Assembly: GCA_030434875.1 (NCBI GenBank)
Contig: JAUISW010000001.1
Location: forward strand, 186,001-250,000
Length of the DNA stretch: 64,000 bases
Source of the DNA: Lachnospiraceae bacterium C1.1
GTDB taxonomy: Bacteria > Bacillota > Clostridia > Lachnospirales > Lachnospiraceae
Direction of reading: 5' to 3'
In this document: piece after piece, positions 16,077-27,147 of the stretch
Position numbering within the stretch: the first letter of the stretch is position 1
Layout: each line of letters begins with the position of its first letter
Program-made: the position numbers and the translations under genes
The notes under the pieces: generated by a model
The model's database searches: none
The model's input: the letters and a program-made list of their open reading frames with translations, nothing else
What the model was told of the DNA's origin: nothing

Positions 16077-17117
16077 ATGGAGATGGACGAAAGAAAAACC
16101 AAAATACTTGAAGCGATTATAAAGAATTACCTTGCAACCGGTGAACCGGTGGGATCGAGGACAATATCCAAGCTCGAAGGCTTAAAGGTGAGTCCTGCTA
16201 CGATAAGGAATGAGATGTCGGATCTCGAGGAGATGGGATATATATTACAGCCCCATACTTCTTCCGGACGTATTCCCTCGGATAAAGGTTATCGTTTCTA
16301 CGTCGACCGGATGTTCCTTGAAAAAGAAAAAGAAGTATCCGACATGAAGGAAATGGTCGTAGAAAAGGCGGATCAGCTGTCGGAGCTGCTGAAGCATGTA
16401 TCAAAATTACTTGCGGAAAATACGCAGTACGCAGCAATGGTGTCATCGCCGCAGACACATCGCAATAAGCTTAAGTTTATCCAGCTTTCAAGGATAGATG
16501 ATAAAAGCGTACTTGCAGTTATAGTTGTTGAAGGAAATATCATTAAAAATAAGATAATTCCAACAGCAGAGGAGATTGACGATGATACGATTCTCAAGCT
16601 GAATCTCCTGCTTAATACTCATTTGAATGGGCTTTCACTTGAAGATATCAATCTTGGACTTATAACCCTTATAAAAGAAAGGGCAGGTATTCATTCGGAA
16701 ATGATAGCATCAGTTATCGATGCGGTTGCAGAAGCAATAAGAGCGGATGAAGATCTTGAAATTTACACGAGCGGAACGAATAATATTTTCAGATATCCCG
16801 AGCTCGCAGATAATCAGAAGGCAAGTGAAATAATATCAACACTTGAGGAAAAAAAAGAATTCACAGAACTCATGAAAGAGTCCTTAAATGAAAGCGGAGA
16901 TGAGAACAGTCATGCCATTCAGGTTTACATCGGTAATGAATCGCCGATACAATCAATGAAAAACTGTTCCGTTGTTACAGCAACTTATGAGCTGGAGGAT
17001 GGAATGAAGGGCATGATGAGCATCATAGGTCCTAAAAGAATGGATTATGAAAAGGTTGCTAAAACCCTTAAGACATTGCAGGAACAGCTTGATACATTAT
17101 ATAAGAAAAAGACATAG
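16077..17117 (+). CDS. hrcA: Heat-inducible transcription repressor HrcA
   Basis: Winged-helix repressor that binds CIRCE and is kept active by GroEL. N-terminal DERKTKILEAII, then TGEPVGSRTISK and SPATIRNEMSDLEEMGY (DNA-binding), SSGRIPSDKGYR, and a C-terminal GAF-like domain. I use ATG 16077 (giving MEMDERK, as in clostridial homologues, 8 bases after GAGG). ATG 16071 is an alternative but too close to the ribosome site. 346 residues, first gene of the operon and autoregulated. Confidence 0.95.
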   Translation: MEMDERKTKILEAIIKNYLATGEPVGSRTISKLEGLKVSPATIRNEMSDLEEMGYILQPHTSSGRIPSDKGYRFYVDRMFLEKEKEVSDMKEMVVEKADQLSELLKHVSKLLAENTQYAAMVSSPQTHRNKLKFIQLSRIDDKSVLAVIVVEGNIIKNKIIPTAEEIDDDTILKLNLLLNTHLNGLSLEDINLGLITLIKERAGIHSEMIASVIDAVAEAIRADEDLEIYTSGTNNIFRYPELADNQKASEIISTLEEKKEFTELMKESLNESGDENSHAIQVYIGNESPIQSMKNCSVVTATYELEDGMKGMMSIIGPKRMDYEKVAKTLKTLQEQLDTLYKKKT

Positions 17118-17138
17118 CTATGAAGGAGGCATTGACGT

Positions 17139-17756
17139 TTGAGCACAGAAGAAAAGACTCAGGAAGAAGCACAGGAAATCAATATAGAAGAGGCTTCTGA
17201 AGAGACAACTAAATCAGAAAACGTTGAAAATACTGAAAACTCAGCGGAGAAGTCAGAAGAAGGCGATGCAGAGGTATCGGAGGACAGCGCAGCGTCAGAG
17301 AAAGAGGCAGAAGCCTCTTCTGATGATAAGATAAATGAACTTAACGACCGCTATGTCAGATTGATGGCAGAGTTTGAGAATTTCAGGAAACGTACTGATA
17401 AAGAAAAGGAAATGATGTTTGAGACCGGAGCCAAGAGTGTTATAGAAAAGATCCTTCCGGTCGTAGATAATTTTGAGCGTGCCCTTGAAATGGCGAAGCC
17501 TGAGGAAGGTGCTGAGCCGGATCCCTTCATGGATGGCATAGATAAGATTTACAAACAACTTATGACCGAGTTTGACAATATGGGAGTCAAGCCTATAGAG
17601 GCAGTCGGTAAACCCTTTGACCCGCAGTTTCATAATGCAGTGATGCAGGAAGAATCTGAGGATGCTGAGTCAGGTACTGTAACTAAAGAAATGCAGAAAG
17701 GTTATATGTACCGTGACAGTGTAGTTAGACATTCGATGGTTGTTGTTGCGCAATAA
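17139..17756 (+). CDS. grpE: Nucleotide exchange factor GrpE
   Basis: DnaK co-chaperone that releases ADP. The acidic Glu-rich N-terminal 60 residues are disordered, followed by the dimerisation helix containing DRYVRLMAEFENFRKRT and the C-terminal beta domain with KPFDPQFHNAV. TTG start at 17139 with GAAGGAGG 10 bases upstream; no ATG is available. 205 residues, 21 bases after hrcA. Confidence 0.95.
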   Translation: MSTEEKTQEEAQEINIEEASEETTKSENVENTENSAEKSEEGDAEVSEDSAASEKEAEASSDDKINELNDRYVRLMAEFENFRKRTDKEKEMMFETGAKSVIEKILPVVDNFERALEMAKPEEGAEPDPFMDGIDKIYKQLMTEFDNMGVKPIEAVGKPFDPQFHNAVMQEESEDAESGTVTKEMQKGYMYRDSVVRHSMVVVAQ

Positions 17757-17831
17757 GCGCTTGACGGCAGCCGGACGGACTGAGTCAGATAATAATTTAA
17801 TTGGTGTTATTATAGAAGCCGGCAGATGTTT

Positions 17832-17865
17832 AACATGCGTCAGCATGTGACATACAGATGCGGCA
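17832..17865 (+). repeat. 34-nt conserved leader element, copy 1 (dnaK)
   Basis: This 34-nt block recurs without a single difference at 56668-56701 on the other strand. It contains a perfect ACATGC/GCATGT stem with a GTCA loop. It is flanked by CCGGCA (17819-17824) and TGCCGG (17878-17883), which can close an outer stem. Its last base is 52 nt before the dnaK start codon. Confidence 0.85.
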
Positions 17866-17884
17866 GGCAACAGTGTTTGCCGGA

Positions 17885-19819
<1,935 letters not shown>

Positions 19820-19875
19820 AGCTTTTATTGGAAGATCTGAAAAGTCTTTCTAAGGATAAGCTTTCTTGAATAATA

Positions 19876-19909
19876 AAGTCACAGGGTGTAGAATAATACC
19901 CTGTGACTT
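19876..19909 (+). terminator. 12-bp hairpin after dnaK
   Basis: AAGTCACAGGGT (19876-19887) pairs perfectly with 19898-19909. Only ATT follows, so it is more likely a processing or partial-termination element limiting dnaJ relative to dnaK. Confidence 0.55.
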
Positions 19910-19945
19910 ATTGTCGATAATGAATTAAGGATTGGAGAATTAATT

Positions 19946-21112
19946 ATGGCAGAACAGAAACGTGACTACTACGAGGTTCTGGGTGTCGATAAAAATGCCG
20001 ATGATGCTACCATAAAGCGGGCATATCGATCGCTTGCGAAGAAATATCACCCTGACGTAAATCCGGGAGATAAGACAGCAGAGGCAAAGTTTAAAGAGGC
20101 TTCAGAAGCGTATGCTGTTCTTTCTGATGCTGATAAAAGACGCCAGTATGATCAGTTTGGTCATGCAGCATTTGACGGAGGCGCTGGCGGTGGCGGCGGA
20201 TTCGGTGGATTCGGCGACTTCAGCAGTGCTGATTTCTCGGATATGTTTGGCGATATTTTCGGCGATTTCTTTGGAGGCGGAAGAAGCTCAAGGAATAGCA
20301 ATGGACCTGCCAAGGGTGCAAATATTCGTGTACAGGTTCGTACAACCTTTGAAGAGGCTGTATTCGGCACAGAGAAGGAAATAGAGCTTACGCTTAAGGA
20401 TGAATGTCCTAAGTGCCACGGCACAGGTGCAAAGCCTGGAACAAATCCTGTAACATGTCCTAAGTGCGGAGGCAAGGGTCAGGTTGTATATACTCAGCAA
20501 TCTCTTTTCGGTACGGTCAGAAATGTTCAGACCTGTCCGGATTGCGGAGGCAGCGGAAAGATCGTTAAGGAAAAATGCCCGGATTGTTATGGTACAGGCT
20601 ATATCTCATCTAAAAAGAGGCTTAAGGTTACAATACCTGCCGGTATAGACAACGGTCAGATGGTAAGGCTTCGTGATAAGGGTGAGCCCGGAAGAAATGG
20701 TGGCCCTAGAGGAGATCTTCTTGTAGAAGTTGTTGTATCAAGACATCCTATTTTCCAGCGTCAGGGATACAACATTTTCTCCAGTGCTCCTATATCATTT
20801 GCACAGGCAGCTCTTGGCGGAGATGTGCTTATAGACACTGTTGATGGACGTGTAGCATATACAGTTAAGCCCGGAACACAGACTGACACAAAGATCAGAT
20901 TGAAGGGCAAGGGTGTACCGTCAATTCAGAATAAGGATGTAAGAGGAGACCAGTACGTCACTTTGGTAGTTCAGGTACCCACAGGCCTCACATCAAGCTC
21001 TAAGGAGCTCTTAAGGCAGTTTGATGAGCTCACAGGCGATTCTCTTCATGATGTAGAGCGTCGCTCAGGCACAGAAAAAGAACCTAAGAAGAAAAAGGGA
21101 TTTTTCGGCTGA
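19946..21112 (+). CDS. dnaJ: Molecular chaperone DnaJ (Hsp40)
   Basis: Type I J-protein that stimulates DnaK ATPase and delivers substrates. J domain 1-70 with HPD at 35-37, Gly/Phe-rich linker about 75-120, four CxxCxGxG zinc-binding repeats from about residue 153, then the C-terminal substrate-binding domains. 388 residues. ATG with TGGAGA upstream; last gene of the heat-shock operon. Confidence 0.97.
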   Translation: MAEQKRDYYEVLGVDKNADDATIKRAYRSLAKKYHPDVNPGDKTAEAKFKEASEAYAVLSDADKRRQYDQFGHAAFDGGAGGGGGFGGFGDFSSADFSDMFGDIFGDFFGGGRSSRNSNGPAKGANIRVQVRTTFEEAVFGTEKEIELTLKDECPKCHGTGAKPGTNPVTCPKCGGKGQVVYTQQSLFGTVRNVQTCPDCGGSGKIVKEKCPDCYGTGYISSKKRLKVTIPAGIDNGQMVRLRDKGEPGRNGGPRGDLLVEVVVSRHPIFQRQGYNIFSSAPISFAQAALGGDVLIDTVDGRVAYTVKPGTQTDTKIRLKGKGVPSIQNKDVRGDQYVTLVVQVPTGLTSSSKELLRQFDELTGDSLHDVERRSGTEKEPKKKKGFFG

Positions 21113-21124
21113 TAAACAGACATA

Positions 21125-21178
21125 AAAAAGCTTACCGATAATGGTTATTCGTTGAAACCATTTCGGTAAGCTTTTTTT
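21125..21178 (+). terminator. dnaJ operon terminator
   Basis: Long stem AAAAAGCTTACCGA...AATGGTT with AACCATT...CGGTAAGCTTTTT and a seven-T tail. It runs into the palindromic repeat at 21174-21254. Confidence 0.9.
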
Positions 21179-21254
21179 CGCTTATCGCTTGTTGCCTGTT
21201 ACGCTGTTCGCCTCAAAGTTCCTACGAGCAACGCAACAGGCGATAAGCGAAAAA
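21174..21254. repeat. 81-bp palindromic repeat, copy 1
   Basis: Outer arms 21174-21195 and 21233-21254 pair over 22 bp (one G-T). The interior 21201-21234 matches 62275-62308 at 31 of 34 positions. It fills the whole gap between the dnaJ terminator and the end of mtaB. Confidence 0.75.
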
Positions 21255-22628
21255 TTATAGGGTTTCGAGAAAGAGCATCTGTTCATCGTCGTATCTGCCG
21301 GAGATGACACCCTTTACGATGGTGCCGGGGGCATAGACCTTGTCAGGACTGCAAACTCGTATGTACTCCTTGCTGTAGCCTGAGGAGTCTTCTTCGAAGA
21401 GAACCTCGACTTCACGGCCTATGGCATTATCCATAAATTCAGACTTATGTTTTGAATTAAGATCCTGCAGTACGAGACTTCTTTTGTGCTTTTCGGCATC
21501 TGTAAGCTGGCTGGACATTCTGTCGGCAGGAGTACCGTGTCTTCTTGAGTATTTGAAGATATGAGTTTCGTAGAAATTGATATCTTCAACGAATCTGACG
21601 GTCTCATCAAATTCTTCATCTGTCTCAGCCGGGAAACCAACGATAATATCCGTTGTGATGGCTGGATGATCAAAGTATTTTCTTAAAATATCTACTCCCT
21701 GAGAATATTCCGCTAAGCTGTAGTGCCTGTTCATTCGCTTCAGTACAGTGTCAGAACCGCTCTGAAGTGAAAGATGGAAATGAGGACAGATCTTTGGAAT
21801 AGCAGAGAGCTCTCTGGCAAAATCCTCCGTCACAATGCGGGGTTCAAGTGAGCCTAAGCGTATTCTTTTAACACCTTCTATTTCTGCAGTTTTCTTTAAG
21901 AAATCAATAAGTGGTGCCTTAAGCCTTCCGGAGTGATATTCACTGATGAATTCTGCAAAATTCATATGTCTTTCAGCGGATGAGGGGGATGGAAGACGAT
22001 CGATTCCGTATGAAGAAAGATGAATTCCGGTAATTACAAATTCACTATAGCCCTCATGTGATAGTGATTCTATTTCATCCAGGGCTTCTTGTTCATTTCT
22101 GCTGCGGATTTCTTCGCGGGCATAGGGGATGATACAGTAGGAGCAGTACATTTCACATCCATCCTGAATCTTTATGAAGGCTCTTGTGTGGTTTCCTTCA
22201 ATTTCAGAATGTCTTTTTTTGATCGGAGAAGAATCATTTTCTGAAAAGTCTTCAATGGAATCATAATTGTTGATATCCGGATGATCAGATATATATTTAT
22301 CTGTTATTTTTGCAATTTCAGCCTTCTCTTTATTGCCAATAACGATATCAACGCCTTCGTTCAGAACGTCTTCCTTTTGTCTTGTATTAACATAGCAGCC
22401 GGCTGCTATAACAATTGCGTTCGGATTTTTCTGTCTGGCTTTGTGTAACATCTGTCTGGATTTTCTGTCTGCAATATTTGTGACAGAACAGGTATTTATA
22501 ACATAGATATCGGCTTTTTCATCGAAAGGGACTATTTTATAGCCATCCTCAGAGAGGGCTTTTTGCATAATGTCCATTTCATAAGCGTTTACTTTACATC
22601 CAAGATTGTGTAATGCTGCAGTTTTCAA
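21255..22628 (-). CDS. mtaB: tRNA t6A37 methylthiotransferase MtaB
   Basis: Radical-SAM enzyme that converts t6A37 to ms2t6A37 in tRNAs decoding ANN codons. Three N-terminal Fe-S cysteines (NLGCKVN at residue 10, NTCSVTN, AAGCYVN) form the UPF0004 domain. The radical SAM triad is CEMYCSYC, followed by a C-terminal TRAM domain. 457 residues, the MtaB/YqeV clade rather than MiaB. ATG at 22628 with AAGGAG upstream on the minus strand. It is convergent with dnaJ. Confidence 0.93.
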   Translation of the reverse strand: MKTAALHNLGCKVNAYEMDIMQKALSEDGYKIVPFDEKADIYVINTCSVTNIADRKSRQMLHKARQKNPNAIVIAAGCYVNTRQKEDVLNEGVDIVIGNKEKAEIAKITDKYISDHPDINNYDSIEDFSENDSSPIKKRHSEIEGNHTRAFIKIQDGCEMYCSYCIIPYAREEIRSRNEQEALDEIESLSHEGYSEFVITGIHLSSYGIDRLPSPSSAERHMNFAEFISEYHSGRLKAPLIDFLKKTAEIEGVKRIRLGSLEPRIVTEDFARELSAIPKICPHFHLSLQSGSDTVLKRMNRHYSLAEYSQGVDILRKYFDHPAITTDIIVGFPAETDEEFDETVRFVEDINFYETHIFKYSRRHGTPADRMSSQLTDAEKHKRSLVLQDLNSKHKSEFMDNAIGREVEVLFEEDSSGYSKEYIRVCSPDKVYAPGTIVKGVISGRYDDEQMLFLETL

Positions 22629-22787
22629 AATTTCTCCTTATAAAATAAAAAAATTAAAAATGCTGAATACTCAGTTATTCTGTGAATTCTAACCAAAAAG
22701 TTAACCAAAATTTAGCGGGTTTGATATTGACTTTTGTATTATCCAAAAGTAAGATATTATAGTAAACACAAATTAAGGAGGTCATTT

Positions 22788-23018
22788 ATGAAGACAGTAA
22801 AAATTTCACTGAATTCTATAGACAAGGTAAAGTCATTCGTTAACGACATCACAAAATTTGATTACGATTTTGATCTTGTGTCGGGAAGATACGTTATCGA
22901 TGCTAAGTCAATAATGGGTATCTTCAGCCTTGATCTTTCAAAGCCAATCGATCTTAACATTCACGCTGAGGAAAATGTTGAGGAAGTATTGAAGATCTTA
23001 AATCCGTATATGGTATAA
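22788..23018 (+). CDS. Minimal HPr-like protein without the active-site histidine
   Basis: 76 residues. The second half is unmistakably HPr (YVIDAKSIMGIFSLDLSKPIDL, split here as YVIDAKSIMG with S41 and the following strand). The N-terminal loop that carries His15-Ala-Arg-Pro is shortened and has no histidine. It therefore cannot act as a PTS phosphocarrier; phosphorylation of S41 by HprK/P is plausible. ATG 22788 with AAGGAGG seven bases upstream; an earlier in-frame codon lacks a ribosome site. It is monocistronic with two terminators and closely resembles the protein at 54921. Confidence 0.8.
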   Translation: MKTVKISLNSIDKVKSFVNDITKFDYDFDLVSGRYVIDAKSIMGIFSLDLSKPIDLNIHAEENVEEVLKILNPYMV

Positions 23019-23045
23019 AACGGATAGGGGTATTGGTTATTGAGG

Positions 23046-23086
23046 GGGCAGATGTTTTGCATCAACGCAGACATCGGCCCTTTTTT
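23046..23086 (+). terminator. First terminator after the HPr-like gene
   Basis: GGGC-A-GATGT pairs with ACATC-G-GCCC (one mismatch), then TTTTTT. Confidence 0.88.
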
Positions 23087-23095
23087 GCGAATCTG

Positions 23096-23130
23096 TCCGG
23101 CGAGTTCATTTAAGAACCGCCGGATTTTTT
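23096..23130 (+). terminator. Second, tandem terminator after the HPr-like gene
   Basis: TCCGGCG with a bulged A and GTTC pairs with GAAC and CGCCGGA, then six T's. It stops plus-strand readthrough into the opposing DUF6311 gene. Confidence 0.88.
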
Positions 23131-24805
23131 AGTTTATTTCCTCTAAACCGGGAATCGTATCCTTAACACCTATTATAGTGCCCGCCAGATCATAGATATG
23201 CAGGTCATAGGGCATATAGAAATCAGGATAGGCCGGATCGAAAATGTAAATGCAATCTTCTTCGGGTTCCCCGTCTTCAAGCTCTTTTGTGTACTCGGCG
23301 AGCTTTTCATCAACTAAAGAGTCTATATTTCTTGAAAAATAAAAACGGTTAATGGTCAGTCCGTGCTCATATGCAAAAAAAGCATATTTATTCAGGTCTA
23401 TATTATTGTCATAAAACATCACCAAATGCTCATAATTATCAAGCACTGCCAAAAGTTCCGGAGAATCCAGATCACAACTGTGTTTTTTGTGTTCTCTGAC
23501 AATATCCTCCCGGGTCTGGGCAAAAGTGCCGGAAAGATCGTAAAACTGAACTAAAAGGCAGACGCTAAGGACAATAAGACTTATAATTCTGTTAGTATAT
23601 CTCCTTAAAAATACAAATGCCGTTAAGGCGATTAAAAATGTCAAAGGCCAGATAAAACGTCCTGTGGATCGGAAAATACCGAAAAATTTATCGATCAGCT
23701 TGATCCTTGGAAATGTAAAAATAATATCAGTTCCAAAGGAAACTGTCGGATATACCGAAAACAGGGCAAAGACCAAAGCCATAAGAAATAGCAGAAAACG
23801 TCTCGGATGAGAATTTATAAGCTTTCCCAGAGAACTCTTTCTTTTATCTCTGATCAGATGTACTAGCAGCGCTCCCAGGCTTATAATGAACATTATGATA
23901 ATACCAAGGCCTAAATATCCAAAGCCTTCATATTGGAATTCTCCGACCAGATCAAGATCCGGAAGTACGAGGCCAATACCCATCGGATTAAAAAGTGAAT
24001 TTAAATTGCTTTCAAATCCGCCGGCATAATATACGGTGGAAACATTTCCATAGAAACCTCCCTCGATAAATAGACCGAAGATCCCTATGACCGTATACGA
24101 AAGACCGATTATAATTGAAGAGGGCAGCTCCTTATTCCTGTAAAATGTCTCCAGCTCCGAAAAGAACCAGATTATAAAGACCATCATCCAGAGATAGGGA
24201 TGAATGGTAATTGCCAGAAAAGAGCTTATCGTCCATGCTGCAAGTCTTTTCCTCAATTTCCATCGCCAACTGTCAGAAAACCATATGAGCAGCGGCAAAA
24301 GTATGAGCCATTGTGCCGTAAGAGTGGTATGAAAAAACATTCTCTGCAGCAGATGTGGAATAACACTGAAAAAAGCCGAACCAATAATAGCATGGTAAGG
24401 CTCTCTTAGAAGTTTATGCAGAATAAGACCTGCAAATCCACCGGTAAGACCCATTGAGATCATTCCAAAAAATCCAAGATATTGGAAGGTTTCCGGAAGA
24501 ATATTTCTGAAAAGCTTGAATATCACAGCAAAAAGAGGGATGGAGTCTGTATAAAGTACAGAAATAGAAAAGGGCCATGACAGTGAATTCATAAGCCCTA
24601 AAGGAAAACTCCAGTCACTGTTTCTGAAATGACACCAGCCGATATAGTGCTGCTTGATATCCGGATCTTTTATGTCAAAGATCCAGAGATCATATTGAGG
24701 GTCAATTACCCTTATACCGTAAATAGCAGTAAAAAGTATGATCCCCAGCAGGAATGAAAAAAGGAAAACAGCTCGTTTATTTGGTTTCAACGTCCCCGTC
24801 TTCAA
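23129..24805 (-). CDS. DUF6311 family membrane protein
   Basis: 558 residues, about ten to twelve hydrophobic segments and a soluble C-terminal domain of about 110 residues. The start region has IFDIKDPDIKQHYIGW and FPLGLMNSLSWPFS, matching the DUF6311 group of GT-C-like membrane proteins. This suggests envelope glycan or glycolipid transfer, but the reaction is unknown. The only workable start is TTG at 24805, inside the end of thiI (29-base overlap), so translation is probably coupled. Last gene of the prmA operon. Confidence 0.7.
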   Translation of the reverse strand: MKTGTLKPNKRAVFLFSFLLGIILFTAIYGIRVIDPQYDLWIFDIKDPDIKQHYIGWCHFRNSDWSFPLGLMNSLSWPFSISVLYTDSIPLFAVIFKLFRNILPETFQYLGFFGMISMGLTGGFAGLILHKLLREPYHAIIGSAFFSVIPHLLQRMFFHTTLTAQWLILLPLLIWFSDSWRWKLRKRLAAWTISSFLAITIHPYLWMMVFIIWFFSELETFYRNKELPSSIIIGLSYTVIGIFGLFIEGGFYGNVSTVYYAGGFESNLNSLFNPMGIGLVLPDLDLVGEFQYEGFGYLGLGIIIMFIISLGALLVHLIRDKRKSSLGKLINSHPRRFLLFLMALVFALFSVYPTVSFGTDIIFTFPRIKLIDKFFGIFRSTGRFIWPLTFLIALTAFVFLRRYTNRIISLIVLSVCLLVQFYDLSGTFAQTREDIVREHKKHSCDLDSPELLAVLDNYEHLVMFYDNNIDLNKYAFFAYEHGLTINRFYFSRNIDSLVDEKLAEYTKELEDGEPEEDCIYIFDPAYPDFYMPYDLHIYDLAGTIIGVKDTIPGLEEIN

Positions 24806-25973
24806 TTAAAATTACCTCATCTGTATCAATAGCAGTTTTAAAGAGTTCATCAATTTTCTCACTAAGGTTCTGCTCGGATGCCTTTATAATGTTGAGATTC
24901 GGCTTTGTTACGGGATGCTTTGCAACAAAGATAGTGCAGCAGTCTTCATAAGGAAGTATGGAAGTCTCGTAAGTTCCGAGGTTTTCGGATATATCGATAA
25001 TATCCTGTTTATCAAAACCTATAAGAGGTCTGTAGACCGGAAGAGTAGTGGCATCATCTGTGCAGTAAAGACTCTTCATGGTCTGACTTGCAACCTGACC
25101 GATCGATTCGCCAGTGATAAGACCTAAAAGGTCATTCTGTCTGGCAATATGTTCAGCAATACGCATCATATATCTTCTCATGATGATAGTAAGCTCGTCG
25201 TGAGGGCATTTTTCGTAGATATAAAGCTGTATATCTGTAAAGTTTATAATATGAAGGTGGATAGGACCTGTCCACTTGGATACTGTTCTTGCCAGATCTA
25301 TAACCTTCTGTTTTGCACGGTCTGAAGTGTAAGGCGGCGCATTAAAGTAAACCGCATCAAGTTCTACACCACGTCTTGAAACCATATATCCGGCAACGGG
25401 TGAGTCGATTCCGCCGGAAAGGAGCAGAAGAGCTCTTCCATTGGTACCAAGCGGAAGTCCGCCGGCACCTTTTATTGTCTTTGAATAGATGTATATTTTT
25501 TCACGTATTTCAACATGGATAAGCTCATCCGGTTTATGAACATCAACGTGGACATCTGGGAATGCGTTAAGTACTGCTTCACCGACAGCAGCGTCCATTT
25601 CGGGAGATGTAATAGGATAATGCTTATCTGCCCTTCTGGTATCGACCTTGAATGAAAAATTCTTTTTATCGTAATTTTCATCTATAAAAGCAACTACTGT
25701 TTTTAAAATGTCGTCTTTTTCGCGGCTCTCAAGAACCTGTACAGGACTGATGCCGATAATACCAAAAACGTGCTTGAGGGCATCGATTGTCTCGTCGAAA
25801 TCAAAATCATTTCCTTCGACAAAGATTCGTCCATTGATCTTTGAAACCTTGAAGCTTCCTTCGACTTTTCTTAAATGCTTTTTAACATGGCTTACGAGAG
25901 CATCCTCGAAAACATAACGATTTTTGCCTTTAACGCCGACTTCGGCGTATTTTAATAAAAATGCCTGAAACAT
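24777..25973 (-). CDS. thiI: tRNA 4-thiouridine synthase ThiI
   Basis: Adenylates U8 of tRNA and inserts sulfur, giving s4U; also used in thiamine thiazole sulfur transfer in some bacteria. NFLD and THUMP domains are followed by the PP-loop SGGIDSPVAGYM. It is 398 residues and lacks the C-terminal rhodanese domain, as in Bacillus, where a dedicated cysteine desulfurase delivers sulfur directly. Such a gene lies immediately upstream (13-base gap). ATG 25973 with GAGGTAA upstream, giving MFQAFLLKYAEVG. Confidence 0.94.
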   Translation of the reverse strand: MFQAFLLKYAEVGVKGKNRYVFEDALVSHVKKHLRKVEGSFKVSKINGRIFVEGNDFDFDETIDALKHVFGIIGISPVQVLESREKDDILKTVVAFIDENYDKKNFSFKVDTRRADKHYPITSPEMDAAVGEAVLNAFPDVHVDVHKPDELIHVEIREKIYIYSKTIKGAGGLPLGTNGRALLLLSGGIDSPVAGYMVSRRGVELDAVYFNAPPYTSDRAKQKVIDLARTVSKWTGPIHLHIINFTDIQLYIYEKCPHDELTIIMRRYMMRIAEHIARQNDLLGLITGESIGQVASQTMKSLYCTDDATTLPVYRPLIGFDKQDIIDISENLGTYETSILPYEDCCTIFVAKHPVTKPNLNIIKASEQNLSEKIDELFKTAIDTDEVILIEDGDVETK

Positions 25974-25986
25974 AAATATTACCTCA

Positions 25987-27138
25987 TTATTTTCTTGTGA
26001 ATTTACGGAGCATCGGAATGATCGAATGCAATACATCGGATACGGTATCCAGTTCTTCCTGACTGGTATTGTTGCTGAAACTTAAGCGTACTGTGGAATC
26101 AAGTGCATAGGCCGGTACGTTTATAGCTTTCAGGGTAGATGATACTGACGGATGGTTGGAAGAGCAGGCCGATCCTGCCGATACATAAATTTCCTTGTCT
26201 TCAAGAGCGTGAAGAAAAACCTCGGCCCTTACATCTTTTACTGTTAGAGAAAGAATGTAAGGTGAATGATGCTCAGCAGATCCGTTTACCGTGATATCCG
26301 TGATATCCGATATTTTGCTGATAAAATCAGCTCTTAGAGCTTCAATACGCTCATAATTTTTATCAATATCCTTGTAAACCTCTGAAGCTGCATAGGAGAA
26401 TCCTGCAACTCCGGGAACATTCTCTGTACCTGAGCGCATGCCGTTCTGATGTCCGCCGCCTAAAATAATAGGAGCTATATGTGCACGCTCATCTATGAAA
26501 AGAAGTCCTACGCCCTTTGGACCGTGGAGTTTATGAGAACTTGCAGAAAGCAGGTCTATATGAAGCTTTTTGGGATTCAAGGAGATCTTTCCGAATCCCT
26601 GTATATCGTCAACATGGAAAAGGCAGTTGGGGCATTTTTCATGTATGAGCTTACCGGCTTCTTCTATGGGCTCAACAGTTCCTATCTCGTTATTTACATG
26701 CATGATCGAGACAAGGACGGTATCATCCCTTAAAAGACCCTCGAGCTCGGAGAGATCTATCCTTCCGGTTTCGTCTACGCTTAAATAGTCTATATCCCAA
26801 CCCCTTGATTTGAGGAATTTCATAGGTGCTGATACGGCCGCATGCTCAACAGCAGTTGTGATCATATGATGACCACGGCTTCCGTAGTGAAGTGCAGTTC
26901 CGATAATTGCGGTATTATTGCTTTCTGTTCCGCCTGAAGTAAAAAATATTTCATTTTTTGAACATTTAAGGATCTTTGCAAAATTATCTTTTGCAGAGCG
27001 GATATGCTTTTCGGCATCAAAGCCTTTTTTATGAAGACTTGATGTGTTTCCGTAATCTTCCATGAAGATTTTTGTCATTAATTCTAAAGCTCCCTCGCTC
27101 AAACGAGTGGTAGCTGAGTTATCAAGATATATTTCCAT
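25987..27138 (-). CDS. Cysteine desulfurase (NifS/IscS family)
   Basis: PLP enzyme releasing sulfur from cysteine as a protein persulfide. PLP lysine in SSHKLHGPKG and the catalytic loop cysteine in SAGSACSSNHPS. 383 residues. The position directly upstream of thiI, as with nifZ-thiI in Bacillus, makes tRNA thiolation its likely job. Start ATG 27138 nine bases after rsmE. Confidence 0.94.
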   Translation of the reverse strand: MEIYLDNSATTRLSEGALELMTKIFMEDYGNTSSLHKKGFDAEKHIRSAKDNFAKILKCSKNEIFFTSGGTESNNTAIIGTALHYGSRGHHMITTAVEHAAVSAPMKFLKSRGWDIDYLSVDETGRIDLSELEGLLRDDTVLVSIMHVNNEIGTVEPIEEAGKLIHEKCPNCLFHVDDIQGFGKISLNPKKLHIDLLSASSHKLHGPKGVGLLFIDERAHIAPIILGGGHQNGMRSGTENVPGVAGFSYAASEVYKDIDKNYERIEALRADFISKISDITDITVNGSAEHHSPYILSLTVKDVRAEVFLHALEDKEIYVSAGSACSSNHPSVSSTLKAINVPAYALDSTVRLSFSNNTSQEELDTVSDVLHSIIPMLRKFTRK

Positions 27139-27147
27139 TTTTCTTCC

